A DNA stretch of 64,000 nucleotides from Hyphomicrobiales bacterium (GCA_900473415.1 UCLR01000030.1:1-64000); one strand, 5' to 3'. Counted from the first letter of the stretch, positions 1 to 8,889 are shown. Numbers and translations: made by a program. Notes: generated by a model not told the origin, from the letters alone.

Positions 1-34
1 TTTCAATGGGGTTGCAACAGGGCTTGTAGAACGG

Positions 35-64
35 GTGGGTTCAAGTTTGAAGTGCGACTTGCGA
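35..64 (+). repeat. IS30 left inverted repeat
   Basis: The inner 13 bases, GCGACTTGCGA and the flanking G/T, match the complement of the right end almost perfectly. The outer half, GTTCAAGTTTGAAG, matches with one extra base and two to three substitutions. Confidence 0.75.
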
Positions 65-101
65 ATGATCCCAATGGGTTATCAGACGCAGGAACGCCGC
101 C

Positions 102-1112
102 ATGAAGCGCACCTACTCCCAGTTGGACCTGAACGAGCGCCGCAAGCTCGCCCGATGGCGTGGCATGGGATTGAGCGTCGATGTCATCGCGGAGAAGCTC
201 GGCCGGCATCGCTCGACGATTTTCCGCGAGCTGCGGCGTAACGCCTTCAGCGACAAGGACTGGCCGGAGCTCGACGGCTACCATTGTGTGACGGCGCATG
301 ACATGGCCCGCGAGCGGCGCACGAGGCTGAGGAAGCTCGCGCGCTTCTCTCATGTACGTCAGTCGGTGATCGAACGGATTCAGCATGGCTGGTCGCCCCA
401 GCAGATCGCGGGCCGGATGCGTCTCGAGCGTCATCCGATCTCGGTCAGCCACGAGACGATCTACAAGTTCGCCTATTCCGCGGACGGCCAGGCCATCAAG
501 CTCTGGCGGCACCTGCCGGAACACCGCGCGCGGCGCCGTCCGCGCCATGCGAGGCGCCGGCATGGCCAGCGCTTCAGCCCGGAACTGAACATCCTGCGCC
601 GTCCGGACGTCGTCGCCGATCGAAAGCAGTTCGGGCACTGGGAGTGCGATCTGATCCAGTTCCGCCAGAAATTCGGCAAGGCGAATGTGACCTCGCTGGT
701 CGAACGGGTCAGCCGCTTCGCGGTTCTCCTGCGCAACAATGACCGGCAATCGCGGCCGATCATGGAACGGCTGATCAGCGTCATGCGCGCCCTGCCCCAT
801 CGCGCGCGCCGCTCGATCACCTTCGACCGCGGCACGGAGTTCACTGACTGGCCCTATCTCCAGGCCGGAATCGGGGCCCAGACCTGGTTCTGCGACCCGC
901 AATCGCCCTGGCAGAAAGGCACCGTCGAGAACACGAACGGGCGGGCCAGGAAATGGCTCACGCGAGACGTCGATCCCCTCTCCCTCACCGACCAGGAGCT
1001 GAAGGAGATCTGCGAGCACCTGAACGCCACGCCGCGAAAGTGCCTGGGCTACAAGACGCCGGCCGAAGTCTTCCGGCAGAAGCTCCTCGCCCAGATGCGG
1101 GCGGTCGGATAG
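102..1112 (+). CDS. IS30-family transposase
   Basis: Transposase of 336 residues catalysing cut and insertion of its own element. The N-terminal helix-turn-helix region (residues 7-46, with LGRHRSTIFRELRRN) is the typical IS30 end-binding motif. The DDE catalytic triad is visible: D183 in HWECDLI, D242 in TFDRGTEF and E276 in QKGTVENTNGR. Length and motif order match intact IS30 transposases and no frameshift is seen, so the copy may be active. The ATG is preceded by a weak AGGAACGCCGCC. Confidence 0.95.
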   Translation: MKRTYSQLDLNERRKLARWRGMGLSVDVIAEKLGRHRSTIFRELRRNAFSDKDWPELDGYHCVTAHDMARERRTRLRKLARFSHVRQSVIERIQHGWSPQQIAGRMRLERHPISVSHETIYKFAYSADGQAIKLWRHLPEHRARRRPRHARRRHGQRFSPELNILRRPDVVADRKQFGHWECDLIQFRQKFGKANVTSLVERVSRFAVLLRNNDRQSRPIMERLISVMRALPHRARRSITFDRGTEFTDWPYLQAGIGAQTWFCDPQSPWQKGTVENTNGRARKWLTRDVDPLSLTDQELKEICEHLNATPRKCLGYKTPAEVFRQKLLAQMRAVG

Positions 1113-1122
1113 GATCGCACTC

Positions 1123-1151
1123 TCGCAAGTCGCGCTTCAGCGTGAACTCAC
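1123..1151 (-). repeat. IS30 right inverted repeat
   Basis: Read on the minus strand it is GTGAGTTCACGCTGAAGCGC followed by GACTTGCGA, the partner of the left end. It starts 11 bp after the transposase stop codon. Confidence 0.75.
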
Positions 1152-1189
1152 AAGGCGCCGCTCCTACTCCAGTCCGGCCCGTCAGGATT

Positions 1190-2461
1190 TCACGTCGTCG
1201 AAGTCGCCGATTCTCCCACTGCCGGATTGAGCGGAGGCAGCGGTCCCACACTGGCGTCGAAACCGGTTCGGAACCGCCAGCCTGCCACCGCTCGCGCCAA
1301 CGCAGCGCCGTCCTTCTCGTCCCAGTCGCGTCCGCCGCCAAACAGCGCCTGCCCGAGCCGCCCGCCTGATGCCGCAAGGGCGGGATCCCGATCCGCATCT
1401 GCGCGATCGACCGGTGCAAGCCGCGCGCGCCACTCCATGAGCGCCCGGTACGTCAGCGCGGGATTGCCGGTCCCGGCCGCCTTGAGGAGCTGTCTTCGGG
1501 CGAAGGCAGCGGAAGCGCGGTACTCCTCCCGCCTTGAGCGCCACACGCGGACGAGAAGCGGCCCACCGGTCGCGATGAGTGCGAGGCCGCCCAGGGCGAC
1601 CAAGCTGCCAGCGACCCAGGACGGTTCGAGGCGTAGCCGCCCTCTCGCTGCCGAAGCAGCCGCTACGGTCACAGCAACGCCCGGCAGAGCTTCAGTTCGC
1701 GCCTGCTTGCTCGCGAGGCTCCACCAGGGCTGGGCCAGTGCGGGCAGGTCGAAGCTCCCTGCTCTCTCGAAGACATAGGTCGCCTTGTCGGTGCGTGTCC
1801 CAGCCACCTCACCGCGATTGGTGTGGTCCTCCACCACCGGGGGATCGACATAGACACGCGCGCCCTCCGGCGCGGTGAAGGCAAAATCGGCCATGGCGAG
1901 CGCCGGCACGCCCTCGGCCTGGCGCCGGATCGTCCGGACGACGGCGCTCCCCGGAGCGAGCTTCGCCTTGGCCGGGTCTGGCGACCATTCCTGCCTCGCC
2001 TCGACCTTGTCGCTCACCAGCACCGGGCCGGACGCGTCGATGCCCGGCGGCACGCTGACAGCGACGCGGGACGAATTTCCCTCCGCCGCACCGACCGGAT
2101 TGCCGCCGCGATCGAGTAGCGTCACCTTAGCGGCCGGGATGTCGATCGCGCCGCCCCGCCGCGGGAACAGGACGAACTCGAAGACCTGCCCGACATAGTC
2201 CCGCCCGTCGATGCGGTCCCGGATCGTCAGCGCCTGACTCTCAAAGCGAAATATTTGCGCGCCCGCCGCCTCGGGAAGGCTGACCAGAGGTGGTCGGGCC
2301 ATCTCGTCGGGAAACAGCACACTCACATCGATGGCGACGGCCTGCCCCACGACGACGCCTTCGGTCGGCTTCACTGTCGTCCTGACGAGCGGCGGGCCGG
2401 CCGGCTGGGCGAGAACCGGTGGTGACAGGGCGAGGAGGACAAGGAGCGAGAGCCATCTCAT
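1190..2461 (-). CDS. batD: BatD-like envelope protein
   Basis: Last gene of the bat operon, 423 residues. It has a signal peptide ending near residue 18 (VLAQPA), a long periplasmic beta-rich region typical of the BatD/oxygen-tolerance family, one membrane helix around residues 285-305 (GSLVALGGLALIATGGP) and a cytoplasmic C-terminal tail. BatD proteins are membrane partners of VWA proteins whose assembly is thought to depend on a MoxR ATPase; the molecular job is unknown. The start ATG overlaps the preceding TPR gene by 4 bp. Its stop is followed after 38 bp by the IS30 copy, so any original downstream operon member is cut away. Confidence 0.8.
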   Translation of the reverse strand: MRWLSLLVLLALSPPVLAQPAGPPLVRTTVKPTEGVVVGQAVAIDVSVLFPDEMARPPLVSLPEAAGAQIFRFESQALTIRDRIDGRDYVGQVFEFVLFPRRGGAIDIPAAKVTLLDRGGNPVGAAEGNSSRVAVSVPPGIDASGPVLVSDKVEARQEWSPDPAKAKLAPGSAVVRTIRRQAEGVPALAMADFAFTAPEGARVYVDPPVVEDHTNRGEVAGTRTDKATYVFERAGSFDLPALAQPWWSLASKQARTEALPGVAVTVAAASAARGRLRLEPSWVAGSLVALGGLALIATGGPLLVRVWRSRREEYRASAAFARRQLLKAAGTGNPALTYRALMEWRARLAPVDRADADRDPALAASGGRLGQALFGGGRDWDEKDGAALARAVAGWRFRTGFDASVGPLPPLNPAVGESATSTT

Positions 2462-3087
2462 GGTTGAGCCCCTGCTTTCAGCGAACTGAGCTCATAGGAG
2501 AATTTTGCTTTCAGGAAATCGGCGGGATTAGTCTGCACCCGCTTCAGCCAGAGCGCTCGGACGGCCTCGTCGGACATAGCCTTATTGCCCTGGATCGTGG
2601 TGTCGTCGCCGCCCTTCTTCGTCTTGTCGAACACGACCTCGTCGGGCTTCAGGTCAGGCTGGTCGGCTGGCGGACCATCCGCCTTCCGGCGCTCGCCCCT
2701 TATGCGGGCGATCTCGCGGTTGTTGAGCGCCTCCGGCCAGCTGGGCCTCAGCGCCAGCGCCCGGTCATAGCGCTTGAGCGCATCGTCATACAGGCCGAGC
2801 ATCACCAACGCATTGCCCTGGTCGAAGGCGCCGTCGGCCGTGTCACGGGCCGCGAAGGCCCGCGCCGCCTCCTTGAACGATCCCGACCGAAAGAGCGCGA
2901 CGCCACGCCAGAGCGGATCGCGGAAGACCTGCGCCGCCTCCGCCGGGCGATCCTGGCCGAGCAGCAGGCGGCCTCGCTGGTCCGGAAGGAGCCAGAGGCC
3001 TTGCCAGCCGCTCCGATAGCCTGCGCCCAGCAGCACGGCAGCTCCGGCGAGGGCGATAAGCCCATAGATCTTGCCGGCCCGTCTCAT
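2458..3087 (-). CDS. BatC-like TPR protein
   Basis: A 209-residue protein with an N-terminal membrane helix (residues 7-23) followed by TPR-like helices: the stretch around residues 35-130 contains GNALVMLGLYDDALKRYDRA and ALALRPSWPEALNN, typical TPR signatures. The C-terminal part is charged and has no clear domain. It probably scaffolds the VWA proteins of the operon on the periplasmic face (inference). The ATG at 3087 overlaps the upstream VWA gene stop by 4 bp (ATGA), which decides the start over more upstream in-frame codons. Confidence 0.8.
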   Translation of the reverse strand: MRRAGKIYGLIALAGAAVLLGAGYRSGWQGLWLLPDQRGRLLLGQDRPAEAAQVFRDPLWRGVALFRSGSFKEAARAFAARDTADGAFDQGNALVMLGLYDDALKRYDRALALRPSWPEALNNREIARIRGERRKADGPPADQPDLKPDEVVFDKTKKGGDDTTIQGNKAMSDEAVRALWLKRVQTNPADFLKAKFSYELSSLKAGAQP

Positions 3088-3986
3088 GCCAGCACCCATC
3101 CGCGCCGGAACCAGAGCAGGGTGAGCAGGGCCAACAACGGGACGATCCAGTATCCCGCTTCCAGCCAATGCTGGCCCTCCCCCGCGACGCTGGCTGCCGC
3201 ATCGCCACTGTCGAGCCGTCGCACCACCGCGGCGACGTCCTCGCCATCCGGCGTCGTCGCGATCACGCTGGCCTGCGGGACCGTGTTGAAAGCGTCGGTC
3301 GTGGCGCCGGTCTCGACCAATGCGAGGATGGTCACGGGCCGATCGAGCTTCGGCCACGCGCCCGGTTGCGGCCCCACCGTATCGGCCAGCAGTAAGATCG
3401 AGCCGCCATTCGCGCTACTCGCCAGAGCCCGGTCGGCCAGCGCCAGTGCCGCCGGCAAATCGTCGCCCTCTTTGGGCATGATCTGCGGCGAAAGCGCCTT
3501 GGCGAGATCGATCAGCGCTGCGCTGTCCGGCGTCGCCGGCAGCACGATATGGCTCGATCCGGAATAGGCGATCAAGGCGGTCGAGGCGCCCTCACGAGCC
3601 GCCAGGATGTCGCTGAGCTTCTGGCGAGCCCGGTCGAGCCTTGTCGGAGCAAGGTCCTCGGTCAGCATCGATGGGGTGACCTTGAGCACGATCGCCGCCG
3701 CTGGCTTCGCATCGGCAAACGGCGACGGCTCGCGCTGCCAGGCGGGGCCGGCGACCGCGATGGTTGCCAGCACCAGGGCGGCGGCCAGCCAGTCCGCCGG
3801 GCTGATCCGCGGCCCCTGCCCGCGCTTGACCAGCAGATAGGGCAGCAGCTCGGCATCGATGACGCGGCGCCATTGCAGCATCGCATCGGAACCGCGTCGA
3901 TCGATCTGCCAGAAAGCGACAGTGGGAATGAGCGCCAGTAGCCAGAACGGGCGCTCGAAATGAAAGGCGGAGAGCGCCGCCATCAT
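3084..3986 (-). CDS. batB: BatB-like VWA-fold membrane protein with degenerate MIDAS
   Basis: A 300-residue protein with a membrane helix at about residues 12-26, another at about 67-82, a von Willebrand A-like domain and a last helix just before the C-terminus (WIVPLLALLTLLWF). The metal-binding DxSxS of a standard VWA domain is replaced by KVTPSM, so the MIDAS metal site looks lost, unlike its upstream partner. It is the second VWA gene of the operon, overlapping both neighbours by 4 bp. The start at 3986 follows from that overlap; the adjacent ATG at 3983 is an alternative. Confidence 0.8.
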   Translation of the reverse strand: MMAALSAFHFERPFWLLALIPTVAFWQIDRRGSDAMLQWRRVIDAELLPYLLVKRGQGPRISPADWLAAALVLATIAVAGPAWQREPSPFADAKPAAAIVLKVTPSMLTEDLAPTRLDRARQKLSDILAAREGASTALIAYSGSSHIVLPATPDSAALIDLAKALSPQIMPKEGDDLPAALALADRALASSANGGSILLLADTVGPQPGAWPKLDRPVTILALVETGATTDAFNTVPQASVIATTPDGEDVAAVVRRLDSGDAAASVAGEGQHWLEAGYWIVPLLALLTLLWFRRGWVLA

Positions 3987-5008
3987 AGGGCGCCTCCCCT
4001 TGTCGCAGCCACTGTCCGGGCAGGGGCGGGGCGAAGATGACGCCGGGCGAGGATGATCGCCTGGGTCAGGAGCACCAACACGAGCGCAGCGGCGAGCGGC
4101 ACCCAATAGACATTCCGGCGCGGCCGGAAACTCACCGTATCGATCTTGCGGGTCTCGACCTCGTCCAGGCGGCGGTAGATGTCCGCGAGCTGGACGCGAT
4201 CGAGCGCACGGTAGAAGCCGCCCCCGGTCGCGGTTGCGACCTCCTTGAGCGCCGCCTCGTCGAGCTTGTCCTCGCCGGCCGCCTGCGGATCGCCGACCGC
4301 GATGGTATGGATGACGATGCCCTTGTCTCCGGCAACGTGGGCGGCCTCCACCGGCGCCACCTTGCTCATCGTGTCGTTGCCGTCGGTCAGAGCGATGATC
4401 GTCTTCGCCTTGACGGTGCTCTTCGCGAAGAGGCCGATGCCCAAGCCGATCGCATCGCCAAAGGCCGTGCGCGGCCCAGCCATGCCGACGGCCGTGTCGC
4501 GCAGCATGGTTCGGCAGAGCTCCAGATCGGTTGTGAAGGGCACGAGGGCGAAGGGCGCATCCCCGAACACGACGACGCCGACCCGATCGCCCTTACGACG
4601 CGACAGGAAGTCATCGAGCACCTGCTTCACGGCCGTGAGCCGGTCGACCGTCTTGCCCGAAGTGTCCGTGAAGTCCCTAGTATCCATCGAACCCGAAAGA
4701 TCGACGAGGACGAGAAGATCGCGCGCCGGCAGGTCATGGTGCAGCGGCGGCTCGATCCACTCCGGCCGAGCGAGCGCGGCGAGCATCAGAAGCCAGACCG
4801 TCGTCAGAACAAGCAGGCGCCCGAGATTGCGGCGCGCAACCAACCCGCCGGCATAGGACTGCTGCCCGCTCAGCCGTGTCAACCTGTCGAAGAAGGGCAC
4901 GCGCAGGCCGATCCGCCGCTCGGCATGGGGCGGCAGTGCGAACCAGGCGAGAAGCGGCAACGGCGCGAGCAGGACGATCCAGGGATAGGCGAAGGACAGC
5001 ATCGTCAC
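3983..5008 (-). CDS. batA: BatA-like VWA membrane protein
   Basis: A 341-residue inner-membrane protein: two N-terminal helices (residues 6-25 and about 63-82), a VWA domain with an intact MIDAS (VLVDLSGSMDTRD at about residue 100, plus a later TDGND) and a C-terminal helix near residues 305-322. VWA domains bind partner proteins through a metal ion; in MoxR/Bat operons they are thought to be chaperone targets or adaptors. It overlaps the gene before and the gene after by 4 bp. A second ATG two codons in (5002) is possible. Confidence 0.88.
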   Translation of the reverse strand: MTMLSFAYPWIVLLAPLPLLAWFALPPHAERRIGLRVPFFDRLTRLSGQQSYAGGLVARRNLGRLLVLTTVWLLMLAALARPEWIEPPLHHDLPARDLLVLVDLSGSMDTRDFTDTSGKTVDRLTAVKQVLDDFLSRRKGDRVGVVVFGDAPFALVPFTTDLELCRTMLRDTAVGMAGPRTAFGDAIGLGIGLFAKSTVKAKTIIALTDGNDTMSKVAPVEAAHVAGDKGIVIHTIAVGDPQAAGEDKLDEAALKEVATATGGGFYRALDRVQLADIYRRLDEVETRKIDTVSFRPRRNVYWVPLAAALVLVLLTQAIILARRHLRPAPARTVAATRGGAL

Positions 5009-5475
5009 CTCCGCTCCGAGACAAGGCCACGCTGCGCCCGCAGCCAGACGCGCGCGGCCGCTGAAGGCGAGGAAGGCCCCTGCCCGGCCACCGGCCCTTC
5101 CGCGGCGTAGGGCGCGTCGAGACGGCTCGCCAGCGGCTCGATCGACGTGCCGGCCGGCGTCGTCGCCCGGATGAAGGTGCCCCAGCTCGCACCGGTCAGC
5201 GAGGCCACGCGCTCCCGGCCATAGGCGACCATGGCCGCACGCTTCAACACCGCCGAAACCTGCTCGATCGACGTCGCCCGGGCGACCTCCGCATCAGCAC
5301 GTCTCAGATAGGCATCGGCGCGATAGCGGCGCCATGCCCGCCAGCCTGCCACGGCCAGCGCCGCGACCATGGTCGCGCCGACGACCCAGACTCCGACAGC
5401 CGGCGGCCAGAAGGAAACCACGGGCGGCAGCGCCAGATCGGCCAGATTGGCAAGGTCGCCGGCGTCTCCGCTCAT
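5005..5475 (-). CDS. DUF4381 membrane protein
   Basis: A 156-residue protein with one membrane helix (about residues 25-45, GVWVVGATMVAALAVAGW) followed by a cytoplasmic helical part containing a YLRRADAEVARA segment and GASWGTFIRA. This matches the DUF4381 family always found between DUF58 and VWA genes of MoxR operons. Function unknown. ATG at 5475 overlaps the DUF58 stop by 4 bp, which fixes the start. Confidence 0.8.
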   Translation of the reverse strand: MSGDAGDLANLADLALPPVVSFWPPAVGVWVVGATMVAALAVAGWRAWRRYRADAYLRRADAEVARATSIEQVSAVLKRAAMVAYGRERVASLTGASWGTFIRATTPAGTSIEPLASRLDAPYAAEGPVAGQGPSSPSAAARVWLRAQRGLVSERR

Positions 5476-6470
5476 GACGCCCGTCCTCCGGCGCTCGCGA
5501 GCTTCTGCGTCTGGCGCCGGCCGATCAGTTCGCGGAACTGCAGGGCGACATCGCGATCGGGTGAGATCGGCAGCACCGGAATGCTGCGGCTGCGTGACAG
5601 CGCCGCCAGACGCTGCCGCCACTGCACGCGCTCGTCGCGGAAGCGGCTGCGCAATGATGTCGCGGAAGCATCGACTTCGATCTGCGCTTCTCCGGAGCTG
5701 AACGTCGCCTGCCCCACATCCGGCAAATCCTGCTCCAACGGGTCCTGAATGAAGACGGCCAGAATATCGTTATGGGCGCTGAGGCGGGTCACCAGCCGCC
5801 GCGTCTCGTCATCCTCGCCGTCCAGATCGGAGATGACGCAGACCAGCCCGTCATGCGCCACCATGCGCGCCGTCGCCGCGAGCGCTTCGTTAAGCCGACT
5901 CCGTCCGTGTCCCGAGGAAGCCCGTCCTAGCGCGGCGTTCTGCCGGGCGACCTCGCTTAGGACACGCACGGCGCCGACATCCCGCGCCTGCGGCTTGATG
6001 CTGACGATGCCATCGTCACCGAAGACGACCGCGCCGACGCGATCACCGAGCGACGTGACCCGCCAGGCGGCCAGTGCCGCGGCTTCGGCCGCTGCGACTG
6101 ACTTCATCGCCCGGCGGCTGCCGAAGAACATGGTGCTGCGCTGGTCGACGAGCAGGATGACCGGCCGGTCGCGCTCTTCCGAATAGACGCGCACATGCGG
6201 GCTGCCGAGACGCGCGGTCGCCAGCCAATCGATGGTGCGCGTGTCGTCGCCCTCGAAATAATGCCGCAGCTCCTCGAAATTCAGCCCGCGCCCGCGCAGG
6301 CGCGAGGCATGCCGACCGGCGAGCAGGCTGTGCACGGGCTGGCGCGGCAGGAAGCTGAAACCACGGGCCCGGTGCTTGAGGCGAAGCAATTCGTCGATCG
6401 TAACGAAGGCGCGTGCACGGGGCGCCGGCTCCACTGCCTTTGCCCTCCCCTTCTCCCGCATCAGTGCCAT
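5472..6470 (-). CDS. DUF58 domain protein
   Basis: A 332-residue soluble protein with the DUF58 signature: GRGLNFEELRHYFEGDD followed by RTIDWLATARLGSPHVRVY and then a VWA-like half with LLVDQRSTMFFG. DUF58 proteins are near-universal partners of MoxR ATPases. The start was chosen at ATG 6470, 11 bp after the moxR stop, because the upstream extension is low-complexity arginine-rich sequence read from inside moxR. Confidence 0.88.
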   Translation of the reverse strand: MALMREKGRAKAVEPAPRARAFVTIDELLRLKHRARGFSFLPRQPVHSLLAGRHASRLRGRGLNFEELRHYFEGDDTRTIDWLATARLGSPHVRVYSEERDRPVILLVDQRSTMFFGSRRAMKSVAAAEAAALAAWRVTSLGDRVGAVVFGDDGIVSIKPQARDVGAVRVLSEVARQNAALGRASSGHGRSRLNEALAATARMVAHDGLVCVISDLDGEDDETRRLVTRLSAHNDILAVFIQDPLEQDLPDVGQATFSSGEAQIEVDASATSLRSRFRDERVQWRQRLAALSRSRSIPVLPISPDRDVALQFRELIGRRQTQKLASAGGRAS

Positions 6471-6481
6471 GGCGAGCTCCG

Positions 6482-7465
6482 CTATACGGCGACGGCGACC
6501 TGCTTCACGACCTCGTCCAGCACAGCATCGGCCGATACCCCGTCGGCGCCGGCCTCGTAGGCGAGCGAGATCCGATGTCTGAGGCAATCGTGCGCGACCG
6601 CCTGTACGTCCTCGGGAGTGGCGTAGTCCCGCCCTTGCAGCCAAGCATAGGTCCGCGCGCACTTGTCGAGCGCCAGCGAGCCGCGCGGGCTTGCCCCCAC
6701 CGCAATCCAGTTCTTGAGGTGATCGCCGTATTCCGCCGGTCGCCGCGTGGCCGCGATCAGGCCGACCATATAGGTTTCAACGACATTTTTGGTCTCGACG
6801 CGGTCGATCTCGGCCCTGGCATCGAAGATCATCTTCTGGGGAATCTTCGCCGGGGATCCGGCCGATTGGCCTGGCTTCGCCGCGTTCTCGGAGCGGACGA
6901 GCTGCATGACCTTCACCTCGTCGGCGTCGGAGGGGTAGTCGATCCGCACATGCATAAGGAAGCGGTCCATCTGCGCCTCGGGCAGCGGATAGGTGCCTTC
7001 CTGCTCTATCGGATTCTGGGTGGCGAGCACCATGAAGAGCGGCGGCAGATCGTAGCGCTGGCCGGCCACGGTGACGTGGCGCTCCTCCATCGCCTCGAGC
7101 AGTGCCGACTGGACCTTGGGCGGCGCGCGGTTGATCTCGTCGGCGAGGATGAGGTTGCCGAACACCGGCCCCTTGCGAAACTCGAACTGGCCATCGGCTC
7201 GCAGGATCTCGCCGCCCGTCACATCGGACGGCAGCAGGTCGGGCGTGAACTGGATGCGGCTGAAATCGGATTCGAGGTTCGTCGACAGGCTCTTGATTGC
7301 GCGCGTCTTGGCGAGACCGGGCAGCCCCTCCAGCAGGACGTTGCCGTTGGCGAGGAGCGCGACGACGATCCGCTCGACCACCCGCTCCTGTCCGATGATG
7401 TCCTGGTTGATCCTGTCCTGGAGATCGCGGACAGCGTCGCGCGCGCTCGGTCCGGCTCCGTCCAT
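6482..7465 (-). CDS. moxR: MoxR-family AAA+ ATPase
   Basis: First gene of the bat operon, 327 residues from ATG 7465. AAA_3 domain with Walker A (LLEGLPGLAKT), Walker B (LILADEIN), sensor 1 (LATQNPIEQEGTYPLPEAQ) and an AAA-lid with DYATPEDVQAVAHDCLRHRI. MoxR ATPases act as chaperones that insert cofactors or mature VWA proteins. The reading frame stays open upstream to 7624, but that stretch is not MoxR-like and crosses the palindrome at 7525, so the internal ATG with GAAGGG upstream is preferred. The operator-like site 60 bp upstream links it to the sulfatase locus. Confidence 0.92.
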   Translation of the reverse strand: MDGAGPSARDAVRDLQDRINQDIIGQERVVERIVVALLANGNVLLEGLPGLAKTRAIKSLSTNLESDFSRIQFTPDLLPSDVTGGEILRADGQFEFRKGPVFGNLILADEINRAPPKVQSALLEAMEERHVTVAGQRYDLPPLFMVLATQNPIEQEGTYPLPEAQMDRFLMHVRIDYPSDADEVKVMQLVRSENAAKPGQSAGSPAKIPQKMIFDARAEIDRVETKNVVETYMVGLIAATRRPAEYGDHLKNWIAVGASPRGSLALDKCARTYAWLQGRDYATPEDVQAVAHDCLRHRISLAYEAGADGVSADAVLDEVVKQVAVAV

Positions 7466-7524
7466 CACTGCACCCTTCGCCGCATCCAGAGAGAGATGTG
7501 ACCGAACGCGAGGCTTTGTCAGCC

Positions 7525-7539
7525 TTGTAACGGTTACGG
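7525..7539 (-). promoter_or_regulatory. Operator-like palindrome upstream of moxR
   Basis: In the direction of moxR it reads CCGTAACCGTTACAA, 13 of 15 bases identical to the two perfect copies at 10741 and 13755. It lies 60 bp upstream of the chosen moxR start. Binding protein unknown. Confidence 0.55.
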
Positions 7540-7624
7540 CGCCTGAGCTGGCAATGCGAAGGCAAGGCAGTGTGGGAGCCTGGCAGCGAACGCCACGGCA
7601 GGAACGGCCTTCATGATTCGCCAT

Positions 7625-7878
7625 CTAGGCGTCGCGCTTGCGCAGCACGCAGCGCAATCCGACGTGGCTGGTGGAGGTATCGGCCGGTTCCGCATGGCGT
7701 GCCGCGGGACGGCAGCGCCGAGAATAGCTCGGCGCACGCAGATGCGAGCCGCCTTTCAGCGCCTTCCGAGGGATACGGATGGCCGGCAGGCGCGGATCGT
7801 AGCTCTCGGCTTCCGGCCGGCCGCGCCGGTTCTGTTCGTGGTCCGGAAGCGCCAGACCAGGCCCGATGGCGCGGGATG
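7625..7878 (-). pseudogene. C-terminal remnant of a formylglycine-generating enzyme (FGE/SUMF1)
   Basis: Directly after the HAD gene stop, about 84 codons read as the end of an [21 protein letters not shown], then [23 protein letters not shown] and [12 protein letters not shown] before the stop at 7625. In working FGEs the GGSH motif is followed by two active-site cysteines (LCxxxYCxRY). Here they are Arg and Ser, so even this fragment could not be catalytic. There is no start codon and the N-terminal two thirds are missing. FGE converts the sulfatase cysteine to formylglycine; the sulfatase beside it must rely on another copy elsewhere. Confidence 0.8.
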
Positions 7879-8889
7879 TTAACGTGCTTCAGGAAAGATA
7901 GTCTTCCAATCGGCCTTCATGTCGACGATGACCCAGCCTTTGGCCGCGCCTTCGTCGAGCGCCTTGTCGAGCTTGCCGATGGCCGACTTGCGATCATAGG
8001 CCCATTCGCGCTCGGCGTCGGTGTGGTGCACGATCAGGGCGAGGCGCGCGCCCTCCCCGGCGGCCGCATATTGCAGCATCTGGAGATCGCCGTCGGAATT
8101 GCCGAAGGCGAGGATCGGCCGCCTGCCGATGAAGCGATTGATGCCAGCTGGCTTGCCTGGCCCGTCATCGATGAACTCGATCTTAGGTTCCTTGAACAGG
8201 TCGAGCTTGCCGTCAGGGCCGTCGCGGAACTTCACCACACCCGATGATCCGACGACCTGCTCAGGCGGAACGCCATAGGCCTTCTCGGCAAAGACCCGCA
8301 TGAACTCGACGCCTCCGCCCGAAACGATGAAGGTCTTGAAGCCGTTCGCGCGCAGGTAGCGCAGCAGTTCGAGCTGTGGCTGGTAGACGAGCTCGTCATA
8401 GCGGCGCTGTTTCGTCGGGTGCCGGGCCGTGTCGAACCAATTCCGAACCAACGTCGCGAAGGCATCAGTGGTCATGCCGGAATGGGTGGCCGCCATCAGC
8501 TGCATCAAGCCCTTGTTGCCGTTGGCGGTCAGTCCTTTGAGATCGCGCGCCAAGACGGAGCGATAAGGCTCCCTGCCCTTCAGTTCGGGCTTTGCAGCCG
8601 CAAGGCGCTTTACCTCGTCGAAGGCGAATTGCAGCTGGAAATAGACCGGCTGCTCCGCCCAGAGCGTGCCGTCATTGTCGAAAGTCGCGATCCGCCGCTC
8701 CGGCGGCACGAACTCCGCTCCGCCCTCACGCGTCACCTTGCCGACGAAATCGAGGATCGCCTGCTTGGCCTTGCCTTCGTTCCAGGCCGGGAGCGGATCG
8801 CCCTGCGCGTGAACCGGAGCGAACTGGCTGAGGGCAGCGAAGAGGAGAGCGACAGCCGCGATCCCCCATTTCCGCAACACGAGGAACAT
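7879..8889 (-). CDS. Secreted HAD-family phosphatase
   Basis: A 336-residue protein with a signal peptide (hydrophobic residues 8-24, cleavage near HAQG at 27-30) and a HAD fold: motif I FDNDGTLW with the nucleophile D71 and D73, motif II IVSGGG, and motif IV-like [10 protein letters not shown]. This group resembles phosphoserine phosphatase-type HADs annotated as haloacid dehalogenase-like; the substrate is unknown. ATG 8889 was chosen because it starts the signal peptide and has GGGGAGGAG eight bases upstream; the open frame upstream is not conserved-looking. It follows the sulfatase with a 152-bp gap and probably shares its transcript. Confidence 0.85.
   Translation of the reverse strand: MFLVLRKWGIAAVALLFAALSQFAPVHAQGDPLPAWNEGKAKQAILDFVGKVTREGGAEFVPPERRIATFDNDGTLWAEQPVYFQLQFAFDEVKRLAAAKPELKGREPYRSVLARDLKGLTANGNKGLMQLMAATHSGMTTDAFATLVRNWFDTARHPTKQRRYDELVYQPQLELLRYLRANGFKTFIVSGGGVEFMRVFAEKAYGVPPEQVVGSSGVVKFRDGPDGKLDLFKEPKIEFIDDGPGKPAGINRFIGRRPILAFGNSDGDLQMLQYAAAGEGARLALIVHHTDAEREWAYDRKSAIGKLDKALDEGAAKGWVIVDMKADWKTIFPEAR

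Larger units (their letters stand above)
35..1151 (+). mobile_element. IS30-family insertion sequence
   Basis: An element of about 1.1 kb carrying a single DDE transposase and bounded by imperfect inverted repeats of about 29 bp (35-64 and 1123-1151). Size, one-gene structure and transposase type fit IS30. No short target duplication is visible at the edges as I drew them (GG outside the left end, AA outside the right), so the exact ends may be off by one or two bases or the duplication has decayed. The right end is only 38 bp past the stop codon of the BatD gene, so the element sits at the downstream edge of the bat operon. The 34 bp to its left hold nothing recognisable. Confidence 0.85.

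Noticed and set aside
7466..7624. N-terminal extension of moxR to the ATG next to the FGE relic stop
   Set aside because: The 53 extra residues are not MoxR-like and are encoded by the operator region; ATG 7465 has a ribosome site and gives the family N-terminus.
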